From an uncultured Eubacteriales bacterium (GTDB lineage Bacteria > Bacillota > Clostridia > Christensenellales > Aristaeellaceae): a stretch of 43,704 nucleotides of DNA. The notes under the pieces were generated by a model. It was given only the letters and a program-made list of their open reading frames with translations, was not told where the DNA came from and ran no database searches. The position numbers were made by a program, and so were the translations under genes. Position 1 is the stretch's first letter, and the number at the start of each line of letters is the position of its first letter. Location of the stretch: the NCBI GenBank assembly GCA_902790525.1, contig CADASI010000066.1, forward strand, positions 1 to 43,704. Direction: 5' to 3'. Below are positions 1 to 7,050 of this stretch, piece by piece.

Positions 1-723
1 CACGGCGCGGCCCACCATCATGTTGGTCATCTCCTGGGCGTTGGTCTCGGCGGTGACCATGTCGCCGATGTAGTGGCCGCCGCGCAGCACCGCCACCCGG
101 TCGGAGAGGCTCTCCACCTCGTGCATCTTGTGGGTGATGATGACGATGGCCTTGCCGTCGTCGCGCATGTTCCGAAGCACGTTGAACAGCTTGTCCGCCT
201 CCTGCGGCGTCAATACGGCGGTGGGCTCGTCGAGGATCAGTATGTCCGCGCCGCGGTAGAGCACCTTGACGATCTCCACCGTCTGCTTCTGGGAGACGGA
301 CATGTCGTAGATCCTCTGCTTCGGGTCCACCTCGAAGCCGTACTGCGCGCAGATGGCGTTGATCTTCTCCGTCGCGCCGGCCAGGTCCAGCTTGCCCGGC
401 ATGCCCAGCACGATGTTCTCCGCGGCGGTCAGCACGTCCACCAGCTTGAAGTGCTGGTGGATCATGCCGATGCCCAGGGCAAAGGCGTCCTTCGGCGAGG
501 CGATGACCACCGCTTTGCCGTCGATCAGTATCTCGCCCTCGTCGGGGTAGTAGATGCCGGACAGCATGTTCATCAGCGTGGTCTTGCCGGAGCCGTTCTC
601 GCCCAGCAGCGCCAGGATCTCCCCCCGGCGAATCTCCATCGAGATATCGCTGTTGGCCACCACCGGGCCGAACCGCTTCGTGATGTGGCGAAGTTCAACG
701 GCGGGCGCCTTGTTTTGCTGCAT
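1..723 (-). CDS. BMP-type sugar/nucleoside ABC transporter ATPase, N-terminal part (cut by window edge)
   Basis: The frame is open from ATG at 723 to base 1 (241 codons, C-terminus outside the window). It starts MQQNKAPAVELRHITKRFGP and shows Walker A GENGSGKT (41-48), Q-loop around MIHQH (87-91), a degenerate signature MSVSQKQTVEI (141-151) and Walker B ILILDEPTA (161-169). That signature variant is typical of the duplicated ATPases (RbsA/YufO type) that energise simple-sugar or nucleoside importers with BMP-family binding proteins, so a second ATPase half is expected beyond base 1. AAGGGGTG precedes the ATG by 6 nt. It lies downstream of the BMP binding-protein gene on the same strand, which supports one uptake system. 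The substrate (nucleoside or pentose) cannot be read from this part. Confidence 0.93.
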   Translation of the reverse strand, partial: MQQNKAPAVELRHITKRFGPVVANSDISMEIRRGEILALLGENGSGKTTLMNMLSGIYYPDEGEILIDGKAVVIASPKDAFALGIGMIHQHFKLVDVLTAAENIVLGMPGKLDLAGATEKINAICAQYGFEVDPKQRIYDMSVSQKQTVEIVKVLYRGADILILDEPTAVLTPQEADKLFNVLRNMRDDGKAIVIITHKMHEVESLSDRVAVLRGGHYIGDMVTAETNAQEMTNMMVGRAV

Positions 724-761
724 ATATTTCACCCCTTACGATGCGTTGGGTAGGAGGAATC

Positions 762-796
762 AGTAATTTCCAATTTTCAATTTCCCATTCCTCATT
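762..796. repeat. Degenerate heptamer array (AATT type)
   Basis: Five consecutive 7-bp units read AGTAATT, TCCAATT, TTCAATT, TCCCATT and CCTCATT; each ends in ATT and they diverge in the first three or four bases. The array lies between the BMP-protein terminator and the ATPase gene. It looks like an eroded relative of the sharper AATTRGG arrays at 3313, 10077, 10663, 36375 and 38414. Confidence 0.6.
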
Positions 797-806
797 ATCA
801 AACTGA

Positions 807-833
807 AGGCCCGGATCGCGTGGGTCCGGGCCT
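807..833 (-). terminator. Hairpin downstream of the BMP binding-protein gene
   Basis: AGGCCCGGA (807-815) pairs perfectly with TCCGGGCCT (825-833) around a 9-nt loop. On the minus strand it starts 18 nt past the gene end and is followed by only a weak T-rich stretch. It could partly terminate, giving more binding protein than ATPase mRNA, as is usual for importers. Confidence 0.55.
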
Positions 834-850
834 CGAAAGTCAGTGGGATA

Positions 851-2035
851 TCAGAAGGCGGTATCCAGCAGGGTGATGCCGTCGATCTGGAGGTCGAAGT
901 ACGGGGCGGAGCGGAACTCGGACTCGTGGAAGTAGCCGTCCGCGACGACCTCGGTGTCGCCGGTGTAGGCCTCGTCGGTGTCGACGTCAGCCATGTAGCT
1001 CTCCAGCGCCGCGCCGTCCTTGGTGAAGGTGGCGGTGTCGAACACGTGCAGCTCGCCGGCCTTCATGGCGGCCTCGGCGGCCTCGATGGCCTCGGCGGTG
1101 CCGGGGGCGGCGGCCTTCTCGTTCAGGGTCAGCAGCTCGACGGAGCCGGTCTCCAGGGTGCCGGTCCAGTCGGCGGGGATGGCCTCGCCGTTCTGAACGG
1201 CGTTGATGATGAACTCGAAGTAGGGCTCCCAGTTGATGCGGGACGCCACGATATAGGTGTTGGGGCAGGCGTCGGCGGCGGAGCCGTTGTAGAACACGAA
1301 GGGGATGTTGGCGGCCTCGCAGGCGGTGGGCGCGCCCATGGAGTCGGCGTGCTCGGAGATCACGACGCAGTTGTCGGCGATCAGCTTGGCGGCGCCTTCC
1401 TTCTCCAGCGCCTCATCGTACCAGGAGCCGGTGAAGGTGACTTCCATCGTGGCGGCGGGGCACACGGAGCGGGCGCCCAGGAAGAAGGAGGTGTAGCCGG
1501 AGATGACCTCGGCGTAGGTGAACGCGCCGATGTAGCCCAGCTTGGCCTGATCCTCGGTGATGGCGCCGGACTCGATCAGCTCGTTGAGCTTGAGGCCCGC
1601 GGCGATGCCGCCCAGGTAGCGGCCCTCGTAGATGGAGGCGAAGGCATTGTGGTAGTTGCTCAGGCCCTCGGTGTGGGCGCGGGTGCCGGTGGCGTGGCAG
1701 AACTCGACCTCGGGGCACTCCTTGGCGGCCTGGATCATGTAGTCCTCATGGCCGAAGGAATCCGCGAACACGATGTTGCAGCCGGCGTCCACCAGGTCCA
1801 GGGCGGCCTCGTAGCACTCCTGGCCCTCGGGGATGTTGGTCTTCAGAATGGACTCGACGCCCAGCTTCTCGCAGGCTTCGGTGGCCGCGTTGATGAAGTT
1901 GAGGTCGTAGGTGGAGTTCTCGTTGTGCAGGAAGATGAAGCCGACTTTCGGGGTCTTGCCCTCGGCCATCGCGGTGGCAGAGAACAGGCAGACGATCATG
2001 GCGATCGCCATCAGGATGCTGACCAGTTTCTTCAT
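851..2035 (-). CDS. BMP family ABC transporter substrate-binding protein
   Basis: 394 aa from the ATG at 2035; AGGAGGT lies just upstream, so this start is preferred over an in-frame ATG 12 codons earlier. The N-terminus MKKLVSILMAIAMIVCLFSA is a signal sequence ending ATAMA-EG near residue 24. The mature part opens KTPKVGFIFLHNENSTYDLN, characteristic of the BMP/Med family (PF02608), the receptors of nucleoside and related importers. Cys16 is not in a clear lipobox (MIVC), so lipid anchoring is uncertain, unlike most Gram-positive binding proteins. The partner ATPase follows at 723. The ligand is unknown. Confidence 0.92.
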   Translation of the reverse strand: MKKLVSILMAIAMIVCLFSATAMAEGKTPKVGFIFLHNENSTYDLNFINAATEACEKLGVESILKTNIPEGQECYEAALDLVDAGCNIVFADSFGHEDYMIQAAKECPEVEFCHATGTRAHTEGLSNYHNAFASIYEGRYLGGIAAGLKLNELIESGAITEDQAKLGYIGAFTYAEVISGYTSFFLGARSVCPAATMEVTFTGSWYDEALEKEGAAKLIADNCVVISEHADSMGAPTACEAANIPFVFYNGSAADACPNTYIVASRINWEPYFEFIINAVQNGEAIPADWTGTLETGSVELLTLNEKAAAPGTAEAIEAAEAAMKAGELHVFDTATFTKDGAALESYMADVDTDEAYTGDTEVVADGYFHESEFRSAPYFDLQIDGITLLDTAF

Positions 2036-2104
2036 ACCAGATACCTCCTGTATTTGCCCGGCGGTTTGCACACTCCGGGAATAATATTATCATACATTTC
2101 CCGT

Positions 2105-2132
2105 ATAATATCGGAAAGCACTTTCGTGTAAA
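2105..2132 (-). promoter_or_regulatory. SigA-type promoter for the BMP importer operon
   Basis: Minus-strand -35 TTTACA (2132-2127), 16-nt spacer, -10 TATTAT (2110-2105), about 70 nt upstream of the ATG. Confidence 0.65.
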
Positions 2133-2207
2133 GATTGGTGTTTCCCACTGGAAATAAACGAAAAAACTGCGCCGCGGCGCATATCCCCCGTGGGCGTTTG
2201 ACAGCGG

Positions 2208-2216
2208 TGCTATAAT
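2208..2216 (+). promoter_or_regulatory. Extended -10 promoter upstream of the glycerophosphodiesterase
   Basis: TGC-TATAAT at 2208-2216 is an extended -10. A TTGACA at 2198-2203 is only 7 nt away, too close to act as its -35. The likely transcript start lies just before the GGGAACA array, so the 5' leader would be nearly 300 nt and consist of repeats. Confidence 0.5.
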
Positions 2217-2221
2217 TGGGA

Positions 2222-2249
2222 GGGAACAGGGAACAGGGAACAGGGAACA
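2222..2249 (+). repeat. GGGAACA heptamer array, four exact copies
   Basis: Four perfect GGGAACA units in tandem, followed by GGAATGG. The array starts about 6 nt after the -10 box at 2211-2216, so it probably forms the very 5' end of the downstream mRNA. Confidence 0.9.
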
Positions 2250-2252
2250 GGA

Positions 2253-2490
2253 ATGGCCGATGCCTTCCCCTTCAGGGGACCTCGAAAAACCTTACTTTGC
2301 CGCATACATTACTTCGGAAAACCCTGTAAAACAAGGTTTCTTTACGAGGCAATGCATGCGAAAACAGGGTTTTTCGAAGTTGCCTTCAGGGGGTTCGAGC
2401 GCCCGGAAAACAGTCCAGTGGACTGTTTTCAGCGAGAACGGGCCGGCAGGCCCCCAAGAGGTCGTCCCCCCGGTGAACCCTATACACTTA
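2253..2490. repeat. Mosaic of inverted repeats in the leader of the glycerophosphodiesterase gene
   Basis: This stretch has no convincing gene. It carries several hairpins: CCTTCCCCTTCAGGGG near 2260; GAAAACAGTCC-AGT-GGACTGTTTTC (arms 2406-2416 and 2420-2430); and a broader inverted repeat around GGAAAACCCTGT (near 2319) with ACAGGGTTTTTC (near 2375). An open frame (MADAFPFRGP...) crosses it but looks like translated repeat. It resembles composite REP-like intergenic cassettes of Clostridia. Confidence 0.6.
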
Positions 2491-2511
2491 AAACCAAAGC
2501 GGGTGTTCGAT

Positions 2512-3327
2512 ATGCGATTGACGGGCTGGCTGATCGTACTGATCGCGGCGGCGGCGCTGATCTACCTGACCGCGCCGAACCCGAGGCGCGGGCGCATGGC
2601 GCGCTGGCGGCACGAGGTGTTTGCCCACCGGGGGCTGCACGACGTGGACCGGGGCATTGTGGAGAACACGCTGCCGGCCTTCGCGGCGGCCTGCGAAAAC
2701 GGCTACGGCATGGAGCTCGACATACAGTTCTCGAAGGACTTCGAGGTGGTGGTGTTCCACGACGACACCTTAAAACGCTTGGCCGGCGATCCGCGCCGTG
2801 TGGACGCCTGCACCCTCGAGGAGCTGCGGGCCTTCCGCCTCCACGGGGTGGCGGACGCCCGCATCCCCACGCTCAAAGAGGTGCTTCAACTGGTGGACGG
2901 CCGCACGCCGCTTCTGATCGAATTGAAGAGCGGCAAAAACAACGCCCGGCTGTGCCGGGCGCTGATGACGCTGCTAAAGGACTATAAGGGCGAGTACATC
3001 GTGGAATCCTTCAACCCGCTGATCGTGGGCTGGTTCCGGTTAAACGCGCCCGGGGTGGTGCGCGGCCAGCTCGTGTGCCCCATGCGGGAGTACATCGCCC
3101 AGGCCAGCCGCGTCAGCGCGTTCTTCATGTCCGGGCAGCTGCTCAACTGCGTGGGACGCCCCGACTTCGTGGCCTATAACGCCAACGCCGCCCGCTTCTT
3201 CTCGCCCCACTTCCAGCGCTTCATCTTCCATACCCCCATGGCCGCGTGGACGGTGCGCACCGAACATCTGCAAGCGCTGATCGAGAAGCGGGGGGAGATC
3301 AGCATATTTGAGAAAATTAGGAATTAG
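2512..3327 (+). CDS. Glycerophosphodiester phosphodiesterase family protein, membrane-anchored
   Basis: 271 aa from ATG 2512. A single N-terminal membrane segment (about 4-20) precedes the GDPD domain: HRG motif at 39-41, ENT at 51-53, ELD at 68-70, HDDTL at 83-87 and IELKSGK further on. These are the metal-binding and catalytic residues of the family, which hydrolyses glycerophosphodiesters to glycerol-3-phosphate and an alcohol. The ribosome-binding site is weak; an in-frame GTG three codons earlier is an alternative. The last codons (KIRN-stop) are written in the AATTAGGAATTAG array that starts here, so the repeat appears to supply the stop codon. It is convergent with the YhaM gene. Confidence 0.88.
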   Translation: MRLTGWLIVLIAAAALIYLTAPNPRRGRMARWRHEVFAHRGLHDVDRGIVENTLPAFAAACENGYGMELDIQFSKDFEVVVFHDDTLKRLAGDPRRVDACTLEELRAFRLHGVADARIPTLKEVLQLVDGRTPLLIELKSGKNNARLCRALMTLLKDYKGEYIVESFNPLIVGWFRLNAPGVVRGQLVCPMREYIAQASRVSAFFMSGQLLNCVGRPDFVAYNANAARFFSPHFQRFIFHTPMAAWTVRTEHLQALIEKRGEISIFEKIRN

Positions 3328-3344
3328 AAATTAGGAATTAGGAG
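3313..3344 (+). repeat. AATTAGG heptamer array, left arm of an inverted pair
   Basis: Units AAATTAG, GAATTAG, AAATTAG, GAATTAG, GAG... start inside the last codons of the glycerophosphodiesterase gene and provide its TAG stop. The inverted partner is at 3431-3457. Confidence 0.8.
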
Positions 3345-3353
3345 TACAGGTGC

Positions 3354-3368
3354 AAATCCTTCGGATTT
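3354..3368. repeat. Subterminal hairpin AAATCC-TTC-GGATTT
   Basis: AAATCCTTCGGATTT followed by TTGATTAA. The same hairpin-plus-TTGATT(AA) module occurs next to heptamer arrays at 36453-36470 (reverse orientation), 38440-38455 and about 38634-38651 (reverse orientation). Confidence 0.75.
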
Positions 3369-3380
3369 GATTGATTAAAT

Positions 3381-3431
3381 GCTGCCGCGTTTTAGTGCAA
3401 TGATTGTATGCAAACGCGGCAGCAGCTTTTT
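3381..3431 (+). terminator. Strong hairpin terminator between convergent genes
   Basis: GCTGCCGCGTTT (3381-3392) pairs perfectly over 12 bp with AAACGCGGCAGC (3412-3423); AGCTTTTT follows on the plus strand. It sits inside the heptamer-bounded element and should stop transcripts from the glycerophosphodiesterase gene. On the other strand the T-tract is poor. Confidence 0.75.
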
Positions 3432-3457
3432 AATTCCTAACTCCTAATTCCTAATTC
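3431..3457 (-). repeat. AATTAGG heptamer array, right arm of the inverted pair
   Basis: On the minus strand the units are GAATTAG, GAATTAG, GAGTTAG and GAATTA. The array starts at the last two codons of the YhaM gene, whose stop TAG is part of the first unit. Both convergent genes therefore end in the same repeat in opposite orientations. Confidence 0.8.
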
Positions 3458-4407
3458 GCTTCCGCCCTCTCCTTCCTCCGATACAGCTTCCTCTCCAGCG
3501 ACCATATGCGCTCGGTGAAGCCTCCGGGCGGGGCGTTTTTGAGCTCGCGCTGCATCTCGAACATGCGGGCGTCCAGCAGGTCGAGCACGTGCAGCACCTC
3601 GGCTTCGGGGAACATGGGCGGCTTGGGGCTGCCGTACTCGGGCAGGTCGTGATGGGAGAGTATCATGTGCTCCAGCATCATCAGAAGCTCCGGCCGCACC
3701 TTGAGCTTCCGGCCGCAGCGGTCCAGCTCCGCCACGCCCTGCACCAGGTGGCCGATCAGCATGCCCTGGGCGGTGTAGTCGGACACCACGCCGATCTGGT
3801 CGGCCTCCATCTCGGTGATCTTGCACAGGTCGTGGAGGATCACCCCGGCGGCGAGCAGGTCGGCGTCGAGGTTGGGATAGATCTCGCAGATGGCCGCCGC
3901 GCCGCGCAGCATGGTGCTGGTGTGGTGCAGAAGCCCGGCGCGCTCCGCGTGGTGCAGCTTGGACGCCGCCGGGTAGTAGCTCAGCTTGTCGCCGCACTCC
4001 TCCAGCCGCATCAGCACCAGGTCCTTGAGCTCGTGGTCGGCGAAGGCGTCCACCCGGTTGAGGATCTCGTCCAGCATCTCGCTGGCGGGCCGGGGCGCGC
4101 AGGGGGCCAGCGCCGACATGTCCACGTCGTCGCTCTCCACCGAGGGCCGCATCTTGTCCACCCGCAGCTGGGGCCGGCCGTTGTACTCCAGCATCATACC
4201 CCGCAGGCGGATCACCTGCGCGGCGGCGGGCGGGGCGGTGAGGCCGTCCCACATCTTGGCGTTGACCTCGCCGGAGATGTCGCAGAGGGTCATGTCCAGG
4301 TACTTGCCGCCGTTGGAGCTGGTGCGCTGCTGGGCCTGACGCACCAGCAGAAAGCCGTCGAATACCTGCCCCTTGATCATGCTGCCGAGCTGTGGCTGTT
4401 CGCGCAT
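3451..4407 (-). CDS. yhaM: 3'-5' exoribonuclease YhaM family protein (OB fold plus HD domain)
   Basis: 318 aa from ATG 4407 (start MREQPQLGSMIKGQVFDGFL), close to the usual 314-327 aa of YhaM; a longer in-frame extension upstream runs through the promoter and is rejected. The N-terminal OB fold (about 12-90) binds nucleic acid. The HD domain carries HH at 161-162, HD at 192-193, H220 and HH at 252-253, which ligate the catalytic metals. The family degrades RNA, and in Bacillus also acts on DNA, from the 3' end. A GGGGGG-rich sequence serves as ribosome-binding site. Expression is from a divergent promoter shared with the next operon. Confidence 0.9.
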   Translation of the reverse strand: MREQPQLGSMIKGQVFDGFLLVRQAQQRTSSNGGKYLDMTLCDISGEVNAKMWDGLTAPPAAAQVIRLRGMMLEYNGRPQLRVDKMRPSVESDDVDMSALAPCAPRPASEMLDEILNRVDAFADHELKDLVLMRLEECGDKLSYYPAASKLHHAERAGLLHHTSTMLRGAAAICEIYPNLDADLLAAGVILHDLCKITEMEADQIGVVSDYTAQGMLIGHLVQGVAELDRCGRKLKVRPELLMMLEHMILSHHDLPEYGSPKPPMFPEAEVLHVLDLLDARMFEMQRELKNAPPGGFTERIWSLERKLYRRKERAEAN

Positions 4408-4447
4408 GAAACCGCCCCCCTGTTGTGTGATGATATCTTCTGATTCA

Positions 4448-4476
4448 ATAATAGTCTTTCCCCTCCGCCCTGTCAA
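4448..4476 (-). promoter_or_regulatory. SigA-type promoter for yhaM
   Basis: Minus strand: consensus TTGACA (4476-4471), 17-nt spacer, TATTAT (4453-4448). Its -35 lies 4 nt from the -35 of the divergent promoter at 4481. Confidence 0.8.
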
Positions 4477-4480
4477 GCCC

Positions 4481-4509
4481 TTGCGCATACGGAATATTTG
4501 GTCTATAAT
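4481..4509 (+). promoter_or_regulatory. SigA-type promoter for the two-gene membrane operon
   Basis: TTGCGC (4481-4486), 17-nt spacer, TATAAT (4504-4509), about 38 nt upstream of the ATG at 4547. Confidence 0.75.
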
Positions 4510-4546
4510 AGGGATACTGATCTGTAGGTTATCGGAGGTTCGGAAT

Positions 4547-5215
4547 ATGCCGGATACCGGGCTGACATGGTACAATCTGAAGGAGCATCTGCGCAAATTC
4601 TGCTGGGTGTACGCGGCGATCATCGCGGTGACGCTGGTGGTGGGCAACCTTCTGTGGCTCTCCACCGAGCCGCGGGTGCCGGAGAACGAGCGGATACTGA
4701 TCTACATGGCGGCCGAGTGGTCCAACCCGGAGCCGCTCAAGGACATCGCCGCGGACATGCTCAAAAAGCTGCAATCGGAGGACGACACCCTGCGGGAGGT
4801 GGCCTTTGAGAGCCTGACGTTCGCCGACCCCGAGCGGGAGTACACCGGCGTGATGCTGCTGATGACCCGGCTGGCGGTGGGCGAGGGCGACATCTTCCTG
4901 GCCAACGAAAAGGCCATGGAGGCGCTGGTGAGGGCCGGGGCCTGCCTGCCGCTGGACGAATACCGGGCGGCGGGCTGGCTCAACGACAGCGGGCTTGAAC
5001 CCTACTACGCCACCGTGACCGACGAGGAGACCGGCGAGAGCGCCACGCTGCTGGCGGGGTTCAAACTGGACAGCCTGACGGCGCTCAGGGAGATGGAGGC
5101 GTTCGACAATGCGGGCGCGTACCTGGTCATCGCCGCCAACGGCGAGAACATCGAGGCCTCCCTGCGGGCGGCGGAGTTCATGGCGGAGGATCTCAAAGAG
5201 GAGGCGGCACAATGA
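4547..5215 (+). CDS. Membrane-anchored protein of unknown function
   Basis: 222 aa from ATG 4547, with GGAGG eight nucleotides upstream. One membrane segment (about 19-38) follows a short cytoplasmic tail; residues 39-222 should be outside. The outer part is acidic and helical (KDIAADMLKKLQSEDDTLRE), with a region FLANEKAMEALVRAGACLPLD that loosely recalls periplasmic binding-protein folds; I do not recognise a family. It overlaps the next gene by 4 nt (ATGA), so the two are translationally coupled and probably act together at the membrane. Confidence 0.85.
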   Translation: MPDTGLTWYNLKEHLRKFCWVYAAIIAVTLVVGNLLWLSTEPRVPENERILIYMAAEWSNPEPLKDIAADMLKKLQSEDDTLREVAFESLTFADPEREYTGVMLLMTRLAVGEGDIFLANEKAMEALVRAGACLPLDEYRAAGWLNDSGLEPYYATVTDEETGESATLLAGFKLDSLTALREMEAFDNAGAYLVIAANGENIEASLRAAEFMAEDLKEEAAQ

Positions 5216-5694
5216 TACAACAGCGGGTGAGCCACCGCTCCCTGCAGGGCTGGCGCGGCGTGGCGCTGATCGCCGTGATCGCCCTGGGCGTGATCCTGGG
5301 CTCCAACCTGTTCTACGCCCTGGGCCGGTACATCGGCAACGCCGCCTCGCTTCTGTTCATACTGTTCGGCATGGGGGTGGCCTGGTTTCTCTTGAACCGG
5401 TACGTGATGAGCTTCGTGTACCTCTGCGACGGAAGCTGCCTTAGGGTGCGCCGCGCCTACGGCCGCTACGAGCGCCAGATGGCCGACATCTGGTTGAACG
5501 GCATACGGTGCTGCGGCGCGCTCGAGGACGTGAAGCGCCGCTGCCCCGGCGCCAGGGTGCAGTGCGCCGTGAAGCCGGAGTGCGCCATAGAACCCCTGGC
5601 CGTGGCCTACAACGACGCCGGGAAGACCGCCGTCATGGTGTTGCAGCCGGAGGACGAACTGCGGCAGGTCATTATCAAGGCGGCGAAGAAATGA
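5212..5694 (+). CDS. Small membrane protein of unknown function
   Basis: 160 aa. Two membrane segments (about 16-35 and 43-62) are followed by a soluble domain of about 90 aa that includes LCDGSCLRVRRAYGRYERQ and a Cys-bearing stretch (RCCGALEDVKRRCPG, VQCAVKPEC). The layout resembles proteins with a membrane hairpin followed by a PH-like domain, but this is inference. It is coupled to the preceding membrane protein by an ATGA overlap and ends just before a strong palindrome at 5704-5745. Confidence 0.83.
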   Translation: MIQQRVSHRSLQGWRGVALIAVIALGVILGSNLFYALGRYIGNAASLLFILFGMGVAWFLLNRYVMSFVYLCDGSCLRVRRAYGRYERQMADIWLNGIRCCGALEDVKRRCPGARVQCAVKPECAIEPLAVAYNDAGKTAVMVLQPEDELRQVIIKAAKK

Positions 5695-5703
5695 ATTTTC
5701 CGT

Positions 5704-5745
5704 ACACAGACGACCCCGGGACGCGCGTCCCGGGGCCGTCTGTGT
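5704..5745. terminator. Long palindromic hairpin between convergent genes
   Basis: ACACAGACG (5704-5712) pairs with CGTCTGTGT (5737-5745), and the inner CCCCGGGAC/GTCCCGGGG arms extend the stem to about 19 bp around one mismatch. It serves both the plus-strand membrane operon and rubredoxin. T-tracts on either side are weak. Confidence 0.65.
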
Positions 5746-5752
5746 CGTGGGC

Positions 5753-5911
5753 TCAGGCTTCGGAGAACATGTCCTTGCCGACGCCGCACAGCGGGCACTC
5801 GAAATCGTCGGGCAGGTCTTCAAACTTCGTGCCGGGGGCGATGCCGTTCTCGGGGCTGCCGAGCTCCTCGTCGTATTCCCAGCCGCAGGCGTCGCATACA
5901 AACTTTGCCAT
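5753..5911 (-). CDS. Rubredoxin
   Basis: 52 aa from ATG 5911 ([20 protein letters not shown]...), the usual rubredoxin length; an in-frame ATG further upstream is rejected because GGAGG sits just before 5911. Two CxxC pairs, VCDACG and CPLCG, ligate a single iron, and the aromatic core (W, Y, F) is present. Rubredoxins pass electrons in anaerobes, often to rubrerythrin, superoxide reductase or flavoproteins; no such partner is adjacent. It is monocistronic with its own promoter. Confidence 0.97.
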   Translation of the reverse strand: MAKFVCDACGWEYDEELGSPENGIAPGTKFEDLPDDFECPLCGVGKDMFSEA

Positions 5912-5944
5912 GGTGAAATCCTCCATAATCATATTTGTAAAGAT

Positions 5945-5973
5945 ATTATACACGATTTAACAGGGTTTGGCAA
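5945..5973 (-). promoter_or_regulatory. SigA-type promoter for rubredoxin
   Basis: Minus strand TTGCCA (5973-5968), 17-nt spacer, TATAAT (5950-5945). It lies within 10-40 nt of the 3' end of the upstream TtcA-like gene, so rubredoxin is transcribed separately from it. Confidence 0.75.
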
Positions 5974-5981
5974 CCGTTAAA

Positions 5982-6806
5982 TCAATCATCCTCCAGATTT
6001 TCCAGAAAAGTATGGGCGACGCCCCGATGCTTCCAGCCCACCAGGGTGTCGAGCTGCACGGTGTGGACGCTGTTGAATATGTTCTGGGAGACCTTGGGGT
6101 GGTCGGCGTCGAGATTCCGCAGGAGTTCTTTGACGTACTGCCGCCGGGAATCCGTTCGCTTGCGGGTCACGCGACAGGCGCACTGCAAAAACTCCAGGCC
6201 GAAGTCATCCCGCCAGGCGACGATGTCCCGCTCCCGTATGGCGTACATGGGCCGTATGAGCCGCAGGCCGGGGAAGTTCCTGGCCGCCAGCATCGGCGGC
6301 ATGGCCTGGATCTGCCCGCCGTAGAGCATGGCCATCAGGGTGGTCTCGGTCACGTCGTCGAAGTGGTGGCCCAGCGCCAGCTTGTTGCAGCCCAGCGCCC
6401 GGGCGTGGCGGTACAGGCAGCCCCGGCGCATGCGGGCGCACATGAAGCAGGGCCGCGCGTCCTGCGCGGCGGCGGCCTCGAACACGTCGGACTCGATGAT
6501 CACGGGGTCGATGCCCAGCCGCCGGGCGTTGTCCTCGATCTGCCGCCGGTGTTCGGGGGCGTAGCCGGGGTCCATGACGAGGTTCACCGCCTCGAAGGGG
6601 ACCTCGAAGTGCCTCTGCAGCATCCGCATCAGCACCGCAAGCAGCATGGAATCCTTGCCGCCGGACACGCACACCGCGATGCGGTCCCCGGGCTCGATCA
6701 GCCGGTATTCCCGGACGGCGCGGCAGAAGGGCCGCCACAGCGCCTTGCGCCGGCGGGTGAGTATGTCCCGCTCCATGCCCTCGATGAAGCCAAGTTCCCG
6801 CGCCAT
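5982..6806 (-). CDS. TtcA-like PP-loop ATPase (tRNA 2-thiolation type)
   Basis: 274 aa. The ATP-binding PP-loop SGGKDS is at 48-53. Cys120 and Cys123 (PCFMCARMRRG) and a C-A-C pair at 209/211 sit where TtcA places the cysteines of its [4Fe-4S] cluster. The HHFDD motif (147-151) fits as well. TtcA makes 2-thiocytidine at tRNA position 32; Clostridia carry relatives whose substrate is not settled, so the exact product is an inference. Its start is one nucleotide after the stop of the HMA-like gene, so the two are coupled. Confidence 0.88.
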   Translation of the reverse strand: MARELGFIEGMERDILTRRRKALWRPFCRAVREYRLIEPGDRIAVCVSGGKDSMLLAVLMRMLQRHFEVPFEAVNLVMDPGYAPEHRRQIEDNARRLGIDPVIIESDVFEAAAAQDARPCFMCARMRRGCLYRHARALGCNKLALGHHFDDVTETTLMAMLYGGQIQAMPPMLAARNFPGLRLIRPMYAIRERDIVAWRDDFGLEFLQCACRVTRKRTDSRRQYVKELLRNLDADHPKVSQNIFNSVHTVQLDTLVGWKHRGVAHTFLENLEDD

Positions 6807-6807
6807 G

Positions 6808-7032
6808 TCAGCTCAGAAACACCCCGGCGGCGTCCAGGGCGTCCTCCAGCGCGTCGAGGTCGACGCCGTCGTGGGTGATCGTCAGCGCGCCTTCCCGCCG
6901 GTCCGCCCGGGCGTCCAGCACGCCGGGACGCTGCCTGAGCAGCGCCTCGATCTGCCCCTCGCACGTCCGGCAGTGGTTCTTGCCCACGCAGGACTCGCAG
7001 GGAAGGTAGCTGTAGCGGTAGGTGGTGGTCAT
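6808..7032 (-). CDS. Small HMA-like protein with two CxxC pairs
   Basis: 74 aa from ATG 7032 (GGAGG upstream). It starts MTTTYRYSYLPCESCVGKNH and shows Cys12, Cys15, Cys21 and Cys24, a CxxC-x5-CxxC arrangement, followed by a ferredoxin-like beta-alpha-beta pattern (EGQIEALLRQRPGVLDARAD, GALTITHDGVDLDALEDALD) typical of heavy-metal-associated domains. The second CxxC matches the HMA metal site; the first is extra. Coupling to a TtcA-like enzyme suggests a role in metal or sulfur handling for that enzyme rather than copper export, but this is inference. Confidence 0.82.
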   Translation of the reverse strand: MTTTYRYSYLPCESCVGKNHCRTCEGQIEALLRQRPGVLDARADRREGALTITHDGVDLDALEDALDAAGVFLS

Positions 7033-7050
7033 CGCGTTGCCTCCAGATGG

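Noticed and set aside
73-753. 226-codon plus-strand open frame at the window start
   Set aside because: Antisense to the ABC ATPase, whose motifs are unmistakable on the minus strand.
2198-2216. TTGACA...TATAAT as a full -35/-10 promoter
   Set aside because: The spacer is only 7 nt; the -10 is kept as an extended type.
2253-2987. 244-codon plus-strand frame starting at 2253
   Set aside because: It begins in the repeat mosaic and continues in the wrong frame of the glycerophosphodiesterase gene.
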